Assembly (NCBI RefSeq): GCF_000279145.1
Contig: NC_018178.1
Coordinates: forward strand, 2,338,001-2,402,000
From: Melioribacter roseus P3M-2
GTDB lineage: Bacteria; Bacteroidota; Ignavibacteria; Ignavibacteriales; Melioribacteraceae
DNA: 64,000 nt
Direction of reading: 5' to 3'
Both the position numbers and the translations under genes were made by a program. This document shows, piece after piece, positions 28,424-37,099 of this stretch (positions within the stretch are counted from its first letter, which is position 1; the number at the start of each line of letters is the position of its first letter). The notes under the pieces were generated by a model, which did no database searches, was not told the DNA's origin, and was given only the letters and a program-made list of their open reading frames with translations.

Positions 28424-28495
28424 AATATTTAATCGTTTGATCGCAGAGATAAATTGCAAGTCGACAGAAAAAGAAAATAATCGGAGCTTTTAGTA

Positions 28496-29527
28496 ATGAC
28501 AATTTGGGAAATAATAATTGTTTCTGTAATTAAGATTGCAATTGCGCTGACGGCGTTATTATTGTCGGTTGCTTATATGGTCTATTTCGAAAGAAAGATT
28601 AGCGCCTGGGCGCAGAACCGGCTCGGTCCAAACCGCGTCGGCTACAAAGGATTACTTCAGCCGTTTGCGGATGTTTTTAAATTGCTATTCAAAGAAGACA
28701 TTGTGCCGAACGCCGCAGATAAAACGCTTCATACAATGGCGCCGTTTATTTCGTTGTTTGTTGCATTTGCAACCTACGCCGTTGTTCCGATTGGTCCCGA
28801 AGTCAATTTGTTCGGCTATCAGATTAAGTTGGTCGTGGCGGACGTCAATATCGGAATTCTGTATGTCCTTGCTCTAACCTCGCTCGGCGTATACGGAATT
28901 ACTCTTGCAGGTTGGTCTTCGGGCAGCAAGTATTCGTTGCTTGGCGGAATACGTTCCTCGGCTCAGATGATTTCATACGAAGTTTCGATGGGATTTTCGA
29001 TTGGAGGCGTTTTATTGATGGCAGGTTCGCTGAGACCGATCGACATAGTAGATGCTCAATACGGTTGGATGTGGAATGCAATAGTTCAGCCGATCGGTTT
29101 TATTACTTTCGTTGTATCGGCGTTTGCTGAAACCAACAGACTTCCTTTCGATTTGCCCGAAGCCGAACCCGAATTAGTAGGCGGATATCATACCGAATAC
29201 AGCTCGTTCAAGTTTGCAGGTTTCTTCCTGGCCGAATATGCCAATATGATTATTGCGAGTCTGCTGATTGTTACTCTTTACCTGGGCGGATGGCAAATTC
29301 CATATATCGATAAATTGGGGTTAAGCGAAGGACTGACGACTGTTCTTCAGATTGCGGCGTTTTTATTGAAGACCGCTTTTATGCTTTTTGTGTTTATATG
29401 GGTAAGATGGAGTATACCTCGTTTCCGTTACGATCAGTTGATGAATCTCGGATGGAAAGTGATGTTTCCGCTGGCGTTGCTCAATATAGTTTGGGTTGCT
29501 CTGCTAATAATGATTTTCAAATTATAG
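28496..29527 (+). CDS. nuoH: NADH-quinone oxidoreductase subunit H
   Basis: The 343-residue membrane subunit has about eight hydrophobic helices. Signatures are YFERKISAWAQNRLGPNRVG in the first loop and the conserved quinone-chamber loop AETNRLPFDLPEAEPEL followed by GGYHTEYSSFKFAGFFLAEY. NuoH joins the membrane arm to the hydrophilic arm and forms part of the quinone-binding site. It lies 73 bases after nuoG and 15 bases before nuoI, fitting one transcript. Confidence 0.97.
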   Translation: MTIWEIIIVSVIKIAIALTALLLSVAYMVYFERKISAWAQNRLGPNRVGYKGLLQPFADVFKLLFKEDIVPNAADKTLHTMAPFISLFVAFATYAVVPIGPEVNLFGYQIKLVVADVNIGILYVLALTSLGVYGITLAGWSSGSKYSLLGGIRSSAQMISYEVSMGFSIGGVLLMAGSLRPIDIVDAQYGWMWNAIVQPIGFITFVVSAFAETNRLPFDLPEAEPELVGGYHTEYSSFKFAGFFLAEYANMIIASLLIVTLYLGGWQIPYIDKLGLSEGLTTVLQIAAFLLKTAFMLFVFIWVRWSIPRFRYDQLMNLGWKVMFPLALLNIVWVALLIMIFKL

Positions 29528-29541
29528 TTTTAAGGTAAGCA

Positions 29542-30036
29542 ATGGCACAGAAGAAAAGAAAAAAAGACCTGAATTTTTGGGAGAGAATCTACGTAGTGGA
29601 AATTATCAAAGGTATGATTCTCACTTTAAAGAATATGCTCCGTCCAAAGTTTACGATGGAGTACCCGGAGGTAAAATTCGAACCGCCCGCTTCGTACAGA
29701 GGCAGGCCTGTGCTCGTACTCGAAGATAACGGCGTCGAAAGATGCGTGGCTTGCGGGCTCTGTTCGAGGGTTTGTCCCGCTCTGGCAATCGAAGTGCAGG
29801 CTTCGGAAACCGAACTGGAAAAAGAAAGATATCCCGAAAAATTCGAAATTAATATGCTTCGTTGCATCTTTTGCGGCTTTTGCGAAGAAGTCTGCCCCGA
29901 AGAAGCAATCGTAATGAGCAAAGAATATGAACTAGTCTTTACAAACCGCGACGACGCAATCTTCGGAAAAGATAAATTGTTAATTCCCGTCGACCAGCTT
30001 CGAGATCGAATAGAATTTTTAAGGAAATTCAAATAA
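29542..30036 (+). CDS. nuoI: NADH-quinone oxidoreductase subunit I
   Basis: The 164-residue protein carries two [4Fe-4S] ferredoxin motifs, [12 protein letters not shown] and [12 protein letters not shown], which hold clusters N6a and N6b of complex I. The N-terminal helix region ([16 protein letters not shown]) is typical for NuoI. It passes electrons towards cluster N2 and the quinone site next to NuoH. It is the last gene of the nuoGHI group and is followed by a terminator hairpin. Confidence 0.97.
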   Translation: MAQKKRKKDLNFWERIYVVEIIKGMILTLKNMLRPKFTMEYPEVKFEPPASYRGRPVLVLEDNGVERCVACGLCSRVCPALAIEVQASETELEKERYPEKFEINMLRCIFCGFCEEVCPEEAIVMSKEYELVFTNRDDAIFGKDKLLIPVDQLRDRIEFLRKFK

Positions 30037-30058
30037 ATCTCAAAATAACGAACAAGCG

Positions 30059-30090
30059 AAAGCGCGTTCTATTCCGGGATGCGCTTTTTT
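30059..30090 (+). terminator. Rho-independent terminator after nuoI
   Basis: AAAGCGC (30059-30065) pairs with GCGCTTT (30081-30087) around a 15-base loop and is followed by further T residues. It ends the nuoGHI transcript. The hairpin also shows that an in-frame ATG at 30079 cannot be the start of the downstream ATPase gene. Confidence 0.85.
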
Positions 30091-30171
30091 GTTTTTCAAT
30101 TACGACTTCACGATTTTGAATTACAGATAAAATTTTATAAGTTTATAAAAACCCAAAAGCGGGAGATTACG

Positions 30172-31710
30172 ATGTTTTCGAGGGTAATCTCCGCTTCTAC
30201 GTTCGGTATTGACGCTTATAGAGTGGAAGTGGAAACTCACAGCGAGAGACAGCTTCCGTCGATTACAATTGTAGGGCTGCCCGACAACGCAGTTAAAGAA
30301 AGCAGAGAGCGCGTAAGCGCTGCTCTGAAAAATACCGGTATCGATTACTCGTTCAAAAAAATTACGGTCAATCTTGCGCCCGCCGACATAAAAAAGGAGG
30401 GAAGCGCTTTCGACCTGCCGATAGCGATCGGAATACTCGCAGCAAACGAACTGGTTAATCTGAATTTATTGGATGAGACAATGATTCTGGGAGAATTATC
30501 GCTCGACGGTTCTCTACGTAAAATTAAAGGCGGCTTGCCCGTGGCTGTTGAAGCGCGTCGTCTCAAACTTAAAAGCCTGGTACTGCCGGAAGATTCCGTC
30601 AAAGAAGCTTCGATTGTAGACGGCATAAAAGTTTACGGATTGAAAAATCTGAAAGAAGTAATCGATTTTTTGAACGGGAGCAATCAATTTGAACCGACTC
30701 ACACCGATAAAGAGGAAGTATTTTCACAGATAAATAAATATCATCTCGATTTTTCCGACGTAAAAGGGCAGGAGAATGCAAAAAGAGCTCTCGAAATTGC
30801 AGCCGCCGGCGGACATAATATAATTATGATCGGACCGCCCGGCTCGGGCAAAACAATGCTTGCCAAAAGACTTCCAACAATACTTCCTCCGCTTACATTC
30901 GAAGAAGCATTGGAAACTACGAAAATTCATTCTGTGGCGGGAATACTTCCGAGAGATAAAGCATTAATAACTGAACGCCCTTTCAGGAGCCCCCACCACA
31001 CGGTTTCCGATGCGGCTTTAATCGGCGGCGGCAGCATTCCCCGTCCCGGCGAGGTTTCTTATGCGCATCACGGAGTTTTGTTCCTGGATGAATTGCCGGA
31101 ATTTAAGAAGAACGTCCTCGAAGTAATGCGCCAGCCGCTCGAAGATTCGAAAGTTACGATAAGCCGTTCGAAAATGTCGGTCGAATTTCCGGCAAACTTT
31201 ATGCTTGCCGCGGCAATGAATCCGTGCCCGTGCGGATACTATACAGACCCTTCGAAAGAATGCACGTGCACTCAGGCGCAAATTCAAAAATATATGGCTC
31301 GAATTTCAGGCCCCCTGCTCGACAGGATCGATATCCATATCGAAGTGCCGGCAGTAAAATACAAAGAATTATCCTCGGAATTGCAGGGGGAAAAATCGGA
31401 GGAAATCAGAAAGCGCGTTGTAGCCGCCCGACATGTGCAATTGAAAAGATTCGAAGGCTTGAAGAATATCTATTGCAATGCGGATATGGGCAGCCGCGAA
31501 CTCAGGAAATTTTGCCGTCTCGACAATCAATGCAATGAACTGCTCAAAATGGCGATGACCCGTCTCGGATTCTCGGCGAGGGCTTACGACAGAATTATCA
31601 AAGTAAGCCGCACAATTGCCGATATCGAATTATCCGAAAATATTTTACCCCAACACATCAGCGAAGCTATTCAATACAGAGCGCTCGACAGGGAATTGTG
31701 GGGACATTGA
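30172..31710 (+). CDS. comM: YifB/ComM-family Mg-chelatase-like AAA+ ATPase
   Basis: From ATG 30172 ([16 protein letters not shown]) the protein has about 512 residues, the normal length. An N-terminal ChlI/Lon-substrate-like domain (about 1-165, with [24 protein letters not shown]-like pattern) precedes a AAA+ core with Walker A [15 protein letters not shown], the [16 protein letters not shown] segment and Walker B [9 protein letters not shown]. A zinc-like [15 protein letters not shown] loop follows. ComM helicases promote branch migration during natural transformation. GGGAG precedes the start. The longer frame from 30079 would begin in the terminator, so it was rejected. Confidence 0.93.
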   Translation: [512 protein letters not shown]

Positions 31711-31818
31711 TTTCTGTACGGAAATTACTTCCGCCCCTGATTTGTATAACATGCATCAAAGTTGTTCCGTATTAATTATGCCGAAATTATTCCATTTAAA
31801 ATTTTTATTGACTGTAAT

Positions 31819-31850
31819 TGACTTTTTTTACATATATCATGCGGTAAATA
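31819..31850 (+). promoter_or_regulatory. Candidate promoter for the mechanosensitive channel genes
   Basis: In the 158-base gap before the MscS genes, TTGACT is followed about 17 bases later by CATATA/TATATC. This resembles -35 and -10 boxes with good spacing, and the channel gene ATG at 31869 lies a short distance downstream. No terminator for comM was found in this gap. The call rests on pattern alone. Confidence 0.3.
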
Positions 31851-31868
31851 AAAAAATATGGCAAAAAT

Positions 31869-33812
31869 ATGATATACAGAAATATTATCGGTTTTTTGGT
31901 TTTATTATTATTTTCATTATACGGAGACAATATTGCCGTTACGGACTCGACCGGTGTTCGGAAATACCCCGTAACCCTGGAATCGGATACTCTTTTTTAC
32001 ATCGGCAAGGGGATCGGCGCTTTTAATGCCGAAAAACGCGCAAGAGAAATATCCGCCGAATTAAATAATCTTTTACAGGACGAATCTTTTTCTCCGGATT
32101 CGATTAAGTTGATTAAAGGTAAAGCTTATTGGAATATTGCGGCGGGCGAAAATATCATAATGTCCGTCACGCCCGAAGACGCGGATTTTGCAGGGATTTC
32201 GGATTCGCTTCTTGCCGCGAAGCGCTATTCTTTGATTATAAACGGTATTAACAAAATTAAGTCGGTCAATAAAACCAAAATACTTATTTATAATATTATT
32301 TATAATCTCGTTTATTTGATTCTGATGGCGCTTTTCTTCTGGGGCGCAAATAAAATATTCCCTAGAATAAATAGATTTTTAGGGATTATCGCTCCGAAGA
32401 TATTGCCTACGATAAGATTCAAAGGGCGCGATATCGTTAAGAAAGAAAGTATGGTTAAAGCGCTTGATTTTACTGCAAAGGGAATACGTTTCGTATTATC
32501 GCTCTTGGTTATTTATTTGTTTATAATTTATACGCTGCAGTTATGGCCCGTAACAAGAAGCTGGGACTTGCAACCGATAATAAAGAGTCTGGCTTTGCTG
32601 ATTTTTTATACTGTGCTCTTTTATGCAATTTGGAAGGGTATAAATTCGCTCTCCAAGGTTTCGGCGACGAAAATCGGCGAATGGAAAGGCACAAAAATCA
32701 AGTCGCTTAAAATCAAGAATATCGAAGTGTTGAATGAAGACCGAATTATCGAAATATTATTGCTCGGCAACAAAATCTTAAAATTTGCTCTGTTACTGTT
32801 CTCATTCTATACATATTTGACTATAATATTCAGCTTGTTTACGTTCAGCAGTCATTGGGCTGAAACTCTGCTCGGTTACATACTGAATCCCCTTAATACA
32901 GTATGGACTTCATTTATAAATTTCCTGCCCAATCTCTTTTTTATTGTAGTGCTCGTTTTTGTATTCAATTATTTGATTAAGGCTGTCAAATTTATATTCA
33001 ATGAAATCGACAGGGGCACGCTCGAAATTCCGGGTTTTCATAAGGATTGGGCTGTTCCCACATATAAAATAGTCCGCTTTTTGATTCTGGTATTGGCGGT
33101 GATTATCATTTTCCCTTATTTGCCCGGATCGGATTCGCCGTTCTTTCAGGGGATTTCAGTCTTCCTCGGTATTTTATTTTCGTTGGGATCGTCGTCGGCA
33201 ATTTCCAATATGGTGGCGGGCGTCGTGCTGACATACATGCGTCCTTTTAAACTGGGCGACAGGGTAAAAATTGCAGATACAATAGGAGACGTAGTGGAAA
33301 AAACCCTTTTGGTGACGAGAATCAGAACGACAAAAAACGTTGATATAACAATTCCGAACTCAATGGTGCTCGGTAGTCATATTATTAATTTTAGTTCGTC
33401 TTCCGAAGATAAAGGTCTGATACTCCATACGACTGTAACAATCGGTTACGATGTTCCGTGGAAGAAAGTGCATGAATTGCTGATTGCCGCTGCCAACGAA
33501 ACCGAGCATATCAAAAAAGATCCGCGTCCGTTTGTTCTACAGACAAGTCTGGACGATTTTTACGTCTCGTACGAACTAAACGCATATACCGACAAACCTC
33601 AGATGATGCAGAAAATTTATTCCGAGCTTCATTCAATGATACAAGACAAATTCAACGAGGCGGGGGTCGAAATATTGTCGCCGCACTACAGCGCTTTAAG
33701 AGACGGAAATCAAATTACCATACCTCAGGATTATTTGCCGAAGACTTATCAGGCGCCGCCTTTTAGAATATTCGGCGTAAATTTCGGCGGCAACAAGGAA
33801 AATAAGGAGTAA
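31869..33812 (+). CDS. MscS-family mechanosensitive channel, large form
   Basis: The 647-residue protein starts with a signal peptide or anchor (NIIGFLVLLLFSLYG), a soluble N-terminal region of about 120 residues, and then several membrane helices. The pore helix and beta domain of MscS are near residues 430-640: GSSSAISNMVAGVVLTYMRPFKLGDRVKIADTIGDV. MscS-type channels release solutes when membrane tension rises after osmotic downshift. The large N-terminal region resembles that of MscK or YnaI-like proteins. The gene is directly followed by a second, smaller MscS gene three bases on. Confidence 0.9.
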   Translation: MIYRNIIGFLVLLLFSLYGDNIAVTDSTGVRKYPVTLESDTLFYIGKGIGAFNAEKRAREISAELNNLLQDESFSPDSIKLIKGKAYWNIAAGENIIMSVTPEDADFAGISDSLLAAKRYSLIINGINKIKSVNKTKILIYNIIYNLVYLILMALFFWGANKIFPRINRFLGIIAPKILPTIRFKGRDIVKKESMVKALDFTAKGIRFVLSLLVIYLFIIYTLQLWPVTRSWDLQPIIKSLALLIFYTVLFYAIWKGINSLSKVSATKIGEWKGTKIKSLKIKNIEVLNEDRIIEILLLGNKILKFALLLFSFYTYLTIIFSLFTFSSHWAETLLGYILNPLNTVWTSFINFLPNLFFIVVLVFVFNYLIKAVKFIFNEIDRGTLEIPGFHKDWAVPTYKIVRFLILVLAVIIIFPYLPGSDSPFFQGISVFLGILFSLGSSSAISNMVAGVVLTYMRPFKLGDRVKIADTIGDVVEKTLLVTRIRTTKNVDITIPNSMVLGSHIINFSSSSEDKGLILHTTVTIGYDVPWKKVHELLIAAANETEHIKKDPRPFVLQTSLDDFYVSYELNAYTDKPQMMQKIYSELHSMIQDKFNEAGVEILSPHYSALRDGNQITIPQDYLPKTYQAPPFRIFGVNFGGNKENKE

Positions 33813-33815
33813 TTT

Positions 33816-34712
33816 ATGGAATTCGAAAAAATCCTTTACGACCCGGTTATCGGAAAGTTAGTAACGGCGTTTGTTCTTACTCTTTTTATTATTTCGATAT
33901 CGAGGTTTATTCGTTCGCGCATTACAAGAGTAACAAAAGATATCGATCTGCGTTACAGATTACGAAAAATAGTAACCATAGCGAGCTATCTGATTGTTAT
34001 ATTCGTCCTTTCGATTGTATTCAGCGATAAACTCGGAGGACTCACGGTTGCGCTTGGAGTTGCCGGCGCAGGCATAGCGTTTGCTCTACAGGAAGTAATT
34101 GCAAGCATTGCGGGCTGGTTAGCCGTCTCATTGTCAAATTTCTACAGAGTGGGCGACAGAGTCCAGCTCGGCGGCAATGTCGGCGATGTAATTGATATCG
34201 GAATTTTAAGAACGACTTTGATGGAATGCCGTCAATGGGTAGACGGCGACCAGTATACAGGCAGAATTGTCAGGGTCGCAAACAGTTTCGTATTTAAAGA
34301 TTCTGTGATTAATTATTCGGCAGATTTCCCGTTTTTATGGGACGAAATAAAACTGCCGATCAGATACGGCAGCGACGTGGAGCTTACGCGGAATATTATC
34401 AATCAAGCCGCAAATGAAATAATCGGTCCTCATGTGCCGCAGGCTCAACAGCACTGGAATCGTATGCTCGACAAGTACAGGATTGAAAACGCAAACGTCC
34501 ATCCGATGATTTTTATGGTTGCCAACGATAACTGGCTCGAATTCTCGCTCCGTTATGTAGTCGATTATCAGGCGCGCAGAATTACGAAAGATAAATTATT
34601 TACAAAGATTTATAACGATATCACGAATACCAATGGTAAAGTACAGCTCGCTTCGGCTACTTTCGAGCTTACCGCGGCTCCTCAATTTAATATCAGTTTG
34701 AATAAGTCGTAA
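33816..34712 (+). CDS. MscS-family mechanosensitive channel, small form
   Basis: The 298-residue membrane protein has two or three helices in the first 100 residues and the MscS core VAGAGIAFALQEVIASIAGW followed by YRVGDRVQLGGNVGDVIDIGILRTTL. The C-terminal region is the vestibule domain. It starts four bases after the larger MscS gene, so both are made from one transcript. Having two different channel sizes side by side suggests graded responses to osmotic shock; this is inference. Confidence 0.92.
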   Translation: MEFEKILYDPVIGKLVTAFVLTLFIISISRFIRSRITRVTKDIDLRYRLRKIVTIASYLIVIFVLSIVFSDKLGGLTVALGVAGAGIAFALQEVIASIAGWLAVSLSNFYRVGDRVQLGGNVGDVIDIGILRTTLMECRQWVDGDQYTGRIVRVANSFVFKDSVINYSADFPFLWDEIKLPIRYGSDVELTRNIINQAANEIIGPHVPQAQQHWNRMLDKYRIENANVHPMIFMVANDNWLEFSLRYVVDYQARRITKDKLFTKIYNDITNTNGKVQLASATFELTAAPQFNISLNKS

Positions 34713-34755
34713 AAAAGGAATTTATTTAATATATTGAGGATAAACTGATATCGGA

Positions 34756-35535
34756 ATGAGAAAAAAGTTATACGAAGCAATTTTTGAATCGAACACAAGG
34801 GCGGGGAAATTATTCGATATATTCCTGCTGTGGATAATTATAATTAGCGTTCTCATCGTATTCCTTGAAAGCATACCCGAACTGAGCCTTTACCACAAAA
34901 AACTTTTTTACTATGCGGAATGGTCGGTAACAATATTATTTACCATTGAGTACTTATTGCGAATTTACGTAGCTCCGAAACCTTGGAAATACATAAAAAG
35001 TTTTTGGGGATTTATCGATTTCCTTTCGATAGCTCCCACTTATATCGATTTACTGTTCCCGGGCTATCACTATTTGCTGGTTGTAAGAATATTCAGATTA
35101 TTGAGAGTTTTCAGAGTACTGAAGCTAGTGCGCTACATAAAAGAATCGGAAATACATTTTGCCGCTTTAAAATCGAGTTTCCACAAAATAAGCGTTTTCT
35201 TTATAGCGGTTATTTCCATTGTGATTACTATGGGGACGATTATGTATGTAGTAGAAGGAGGAGAAAACGGATTCGACAGCATTCCGCAAAGTATTTATTG
35301 GGCTGTCGTTACCGTAACTACAGTAGGCTACGGCGATATAGTGCCGAAAACATTTGCCGGAAAATTTATAGCTTCTCTATCGATGATCATTGGATATGCA
35401 ATCATTGCAGTTCCTACCGGAATATTTACGGTTGAAATATCCCGAGCGGGAAGTTTATTAAAAAAATGCGACAAATGTAACAGCCTGATTCCTTCCGATT
35501 CAATCTTTTGTAATAAATGCGGTAGTAAAGTCTAA
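34756..35535 (+). CDS. Voltage-gated-type K+ channel with C-terminal zinc ribbon
   Basis: The 259-residue six-helix channel has an S4-like helix with regularly spaced arginines (RIFRLLRVFRVLKLVRYIK), a pore loop with the selectivity filter TVTTVGYGD, and S6 behind it. The last 30 residues form a zinc-ribbon-like CDKCNSLI...FCNKCGSKV, with four cysteines in two CxxC pairs. It is probably a K+ channel that opens with membrane potential and may be tuned by metal or redox state through the ribbon. It follows the MscS genes by 43 bases, making an osmotic/ion homeostasis group. Confidence 0.92.
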   Translation: MRKKLYEAIFESNTRAGKLFDIFLLWIIIISVLIVFLESIPELSLYHKKLFYYAEWSVTILFTIEYLLRIYVAPKPWKYIKSFWGFIDFLSIAPTYIDLLFPGYHYLLVVRIFRLLRVFRVLKLVRYIKESEIHFAALKSSFHKISVFFIAVISIVITMGTIMYVVEGGENGFDSIPQSIYWAVVTVTTVGYGDIVPKTFAGKFIASLSMIIGYAIIAVPTGIFTVEISRAGSLLKKCDKCNSLIPSDSIFCNKCGSKV

Positions 35536-35561
35536 TCTCTTTATTAATAACAGGAGCAATT

Positions 35562-36302
35562 ATGAAGTTTCTATTATACACAACGCTGTCTTTAGGAATA
35601 TTATTTTTTACAACAATAAATGGGCAAACGATTGTTACGGATCGACCGGATTTTACCGAAAGCGCCGTTACAATACCTTCTGGCACGGTTCAATTCGAAG
35701 GGGGCGTATCCTTCGATAATAATAACGATATGAATAATTTTACATTTCCAGCTCTTTTGACAAGGGTGTCTTTACATAAATCTTTCGAGGTCAGACTGGG
35801 TTTTACGGGCTGGACGTATTCCGAAGAAGAATCGAAAACTTTGATGAACGACTTGATACTCGAAGCCAAATACCAGTTGTCAATAAATCCTGAATTCCCG
35901 TTGGCAATTTTATTGGTAAGTAAACTGCCTACCGGGAGCGAAGAAATCTCGATCGAAAATCCGGAATACGGATTGAAGCTTGCAGCTTCGCATCCGGTCG
36001 CCGATTATTTATCGGTGAGCTCGAATGTCGGCGCGATTTCAATTGAACCGAACTCACAAAGGGAATTGCTGTATTTGTTTTCTTTAAGTATGGGATTTAC
36101 CATTGCCGAAAGGACGGGCTGGTTTGTGGAATTTTTTACGATGATGCCGGAAAAACGCCAATGGCAGCCCTCAATCGACACGGGACTTACTTACCTGATC
36201 GGAGATAATTTCCAGCTCGATCTGTATGCGGGATTCGGACTTAATAATTATGCGTCCGATTTATTCGGCGGACTGGGACTCTCCTACAATCTCAAATATT
36301 AG
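35562..36302 (+). CDS. Outer-membrane protein of the MetA-pathway phenol-degradation/transporter family
   Basis: The 246-residue protein has a signal peptide (MKFLLYTTLSLGILFFTTINGQ) and alternating beta-strand pattern (TDRPDFTESAVTIPSGTVQFEGGVSF at the mature N-terminus), which is the hallmark of the Phenol_MetA_deg family of predicted beta-barrels. It ends in an aromatic-rich strand (LGLSYNLKY), as outer-membrane barrels do. Substrate is unknown. It lies 27 bases after the K+ channel, with AGGAG in front of the ATG. Confidence 0.8.
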   Translation: MKFLLYTTLSLGILFFTTINGQTIVTDRPDFTESAVTIPSGTVQFEGGVSFDNNNDMNNFTFPALLTRVSLHKSFEVRLGFTGWTYSEEESKTLMNDLILEAKYQLSINPEFPLAILLVSKLPTGSEEISIENPEYGLKLAASHPVADYLSVSSNVGAISIEPNSQRELLYLFSLSMGFTIAERTGWFVEFFTMMPEKRQWQPSIDTGLTYLIGDNFQLDLYAGFGLNNYASDLFGGLGLSYNLKY

Positions 36303-36374
36303 TATAAAATGTAATACTTTTGTGATGAATTTATTTATCGGGCAGACTAAATTGCATTTAAAAACAAATTCCAA

Positions 36375-37099
36375 ATGGAAAATTTAAAAGTATTGCTTAT
36401 TGAAGACGACCCTAACATTGCGGAATTGATCGATATCCATCTGAAAGACCTCGGTTATGAACTTGAACATGAAACAAACGGGAATAACGTATTAAAGAAA
36501 GCGTTGAATGGGCTTACTCTTTAATAATCCTTGATTTAATGCTTCCGGGCAAAGACGGTATTGAAATTTGCAAAGAATTGAGAAAGTATAACAAAGAAGC
36601 GCCGGTGCTGATGCTGACTGCAAAATCCGAAGAGATTGACAAAGTGATCGGTTTCAATACCGGCGCGGACGACTATCTGACCAAGCCGTTCAGCATTGCC
36701 GAATTAATCGCCAGAATTAAAGCGCTCTTTCGTAGGATTGAAATCGATAAACACGGTATACAGGATGCTCAGGATAAGAAGATATTGCAATACGGAAAAT
36801 TATTAATCGACCTTGAAAACAGAAGGGTTACAATCGAAGGCGCCAAAGTAGATCTAACAGTCAAAGAATACGAACTGCTCGTTTTGTTTGCAGGCAAACC
36901 GGGAAGAAGCTTCAGCAGAATGGAATTGCTAAATTTGATTTGAGGTTATCAATTCTCGGGATACGAACACACGGTCAATTCCCATATAAATCGTTTGAGG
37001 AATTAAATCGAGAAAGATCCGTCTAATCCGCAATATATAAAAACGGTGTGGGGAGTGGGCTACCGGTTTGACGAGCCTGAGGAACTGGAAAATGATTAA
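36375..37099 (+). pseudogene. Decayed OmpR-type response regulator
   Basis: The intact form would have run MENLKVLLIEDDPNIAELID... through a receiver domain to an OmpR winged helix. Three lesions are seen: a one-base deletion near 36510-36512 (stop at 36522-36524; the frame resumes as AYSLIILDLMLPGKDG), an in-frame TGA at 36941-36943 where the family has Trp (LLNLI-stop-GYQFSGYEHTVNSH), and a TAA at 37004-37006 where Lys is expected (RLRN-stop-IEKDPSN). The remainder ends WGVGYRFDEPEELEND, and its stop overlaps the kinase ATG by eight bases. An ATG at 36539 could still produce a 134-residue fragment that lacks a DNA-binding end. Confidence 0.92.

Noticed and set aside
30079-30171. Longer start for the ComM gene from ATG 30079
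   Set aside because: The extension runs through the nuoI terminator hairpin and has no family similarity; ATG 30172 has a ribosome-binding site and gives the normal N-terminus.
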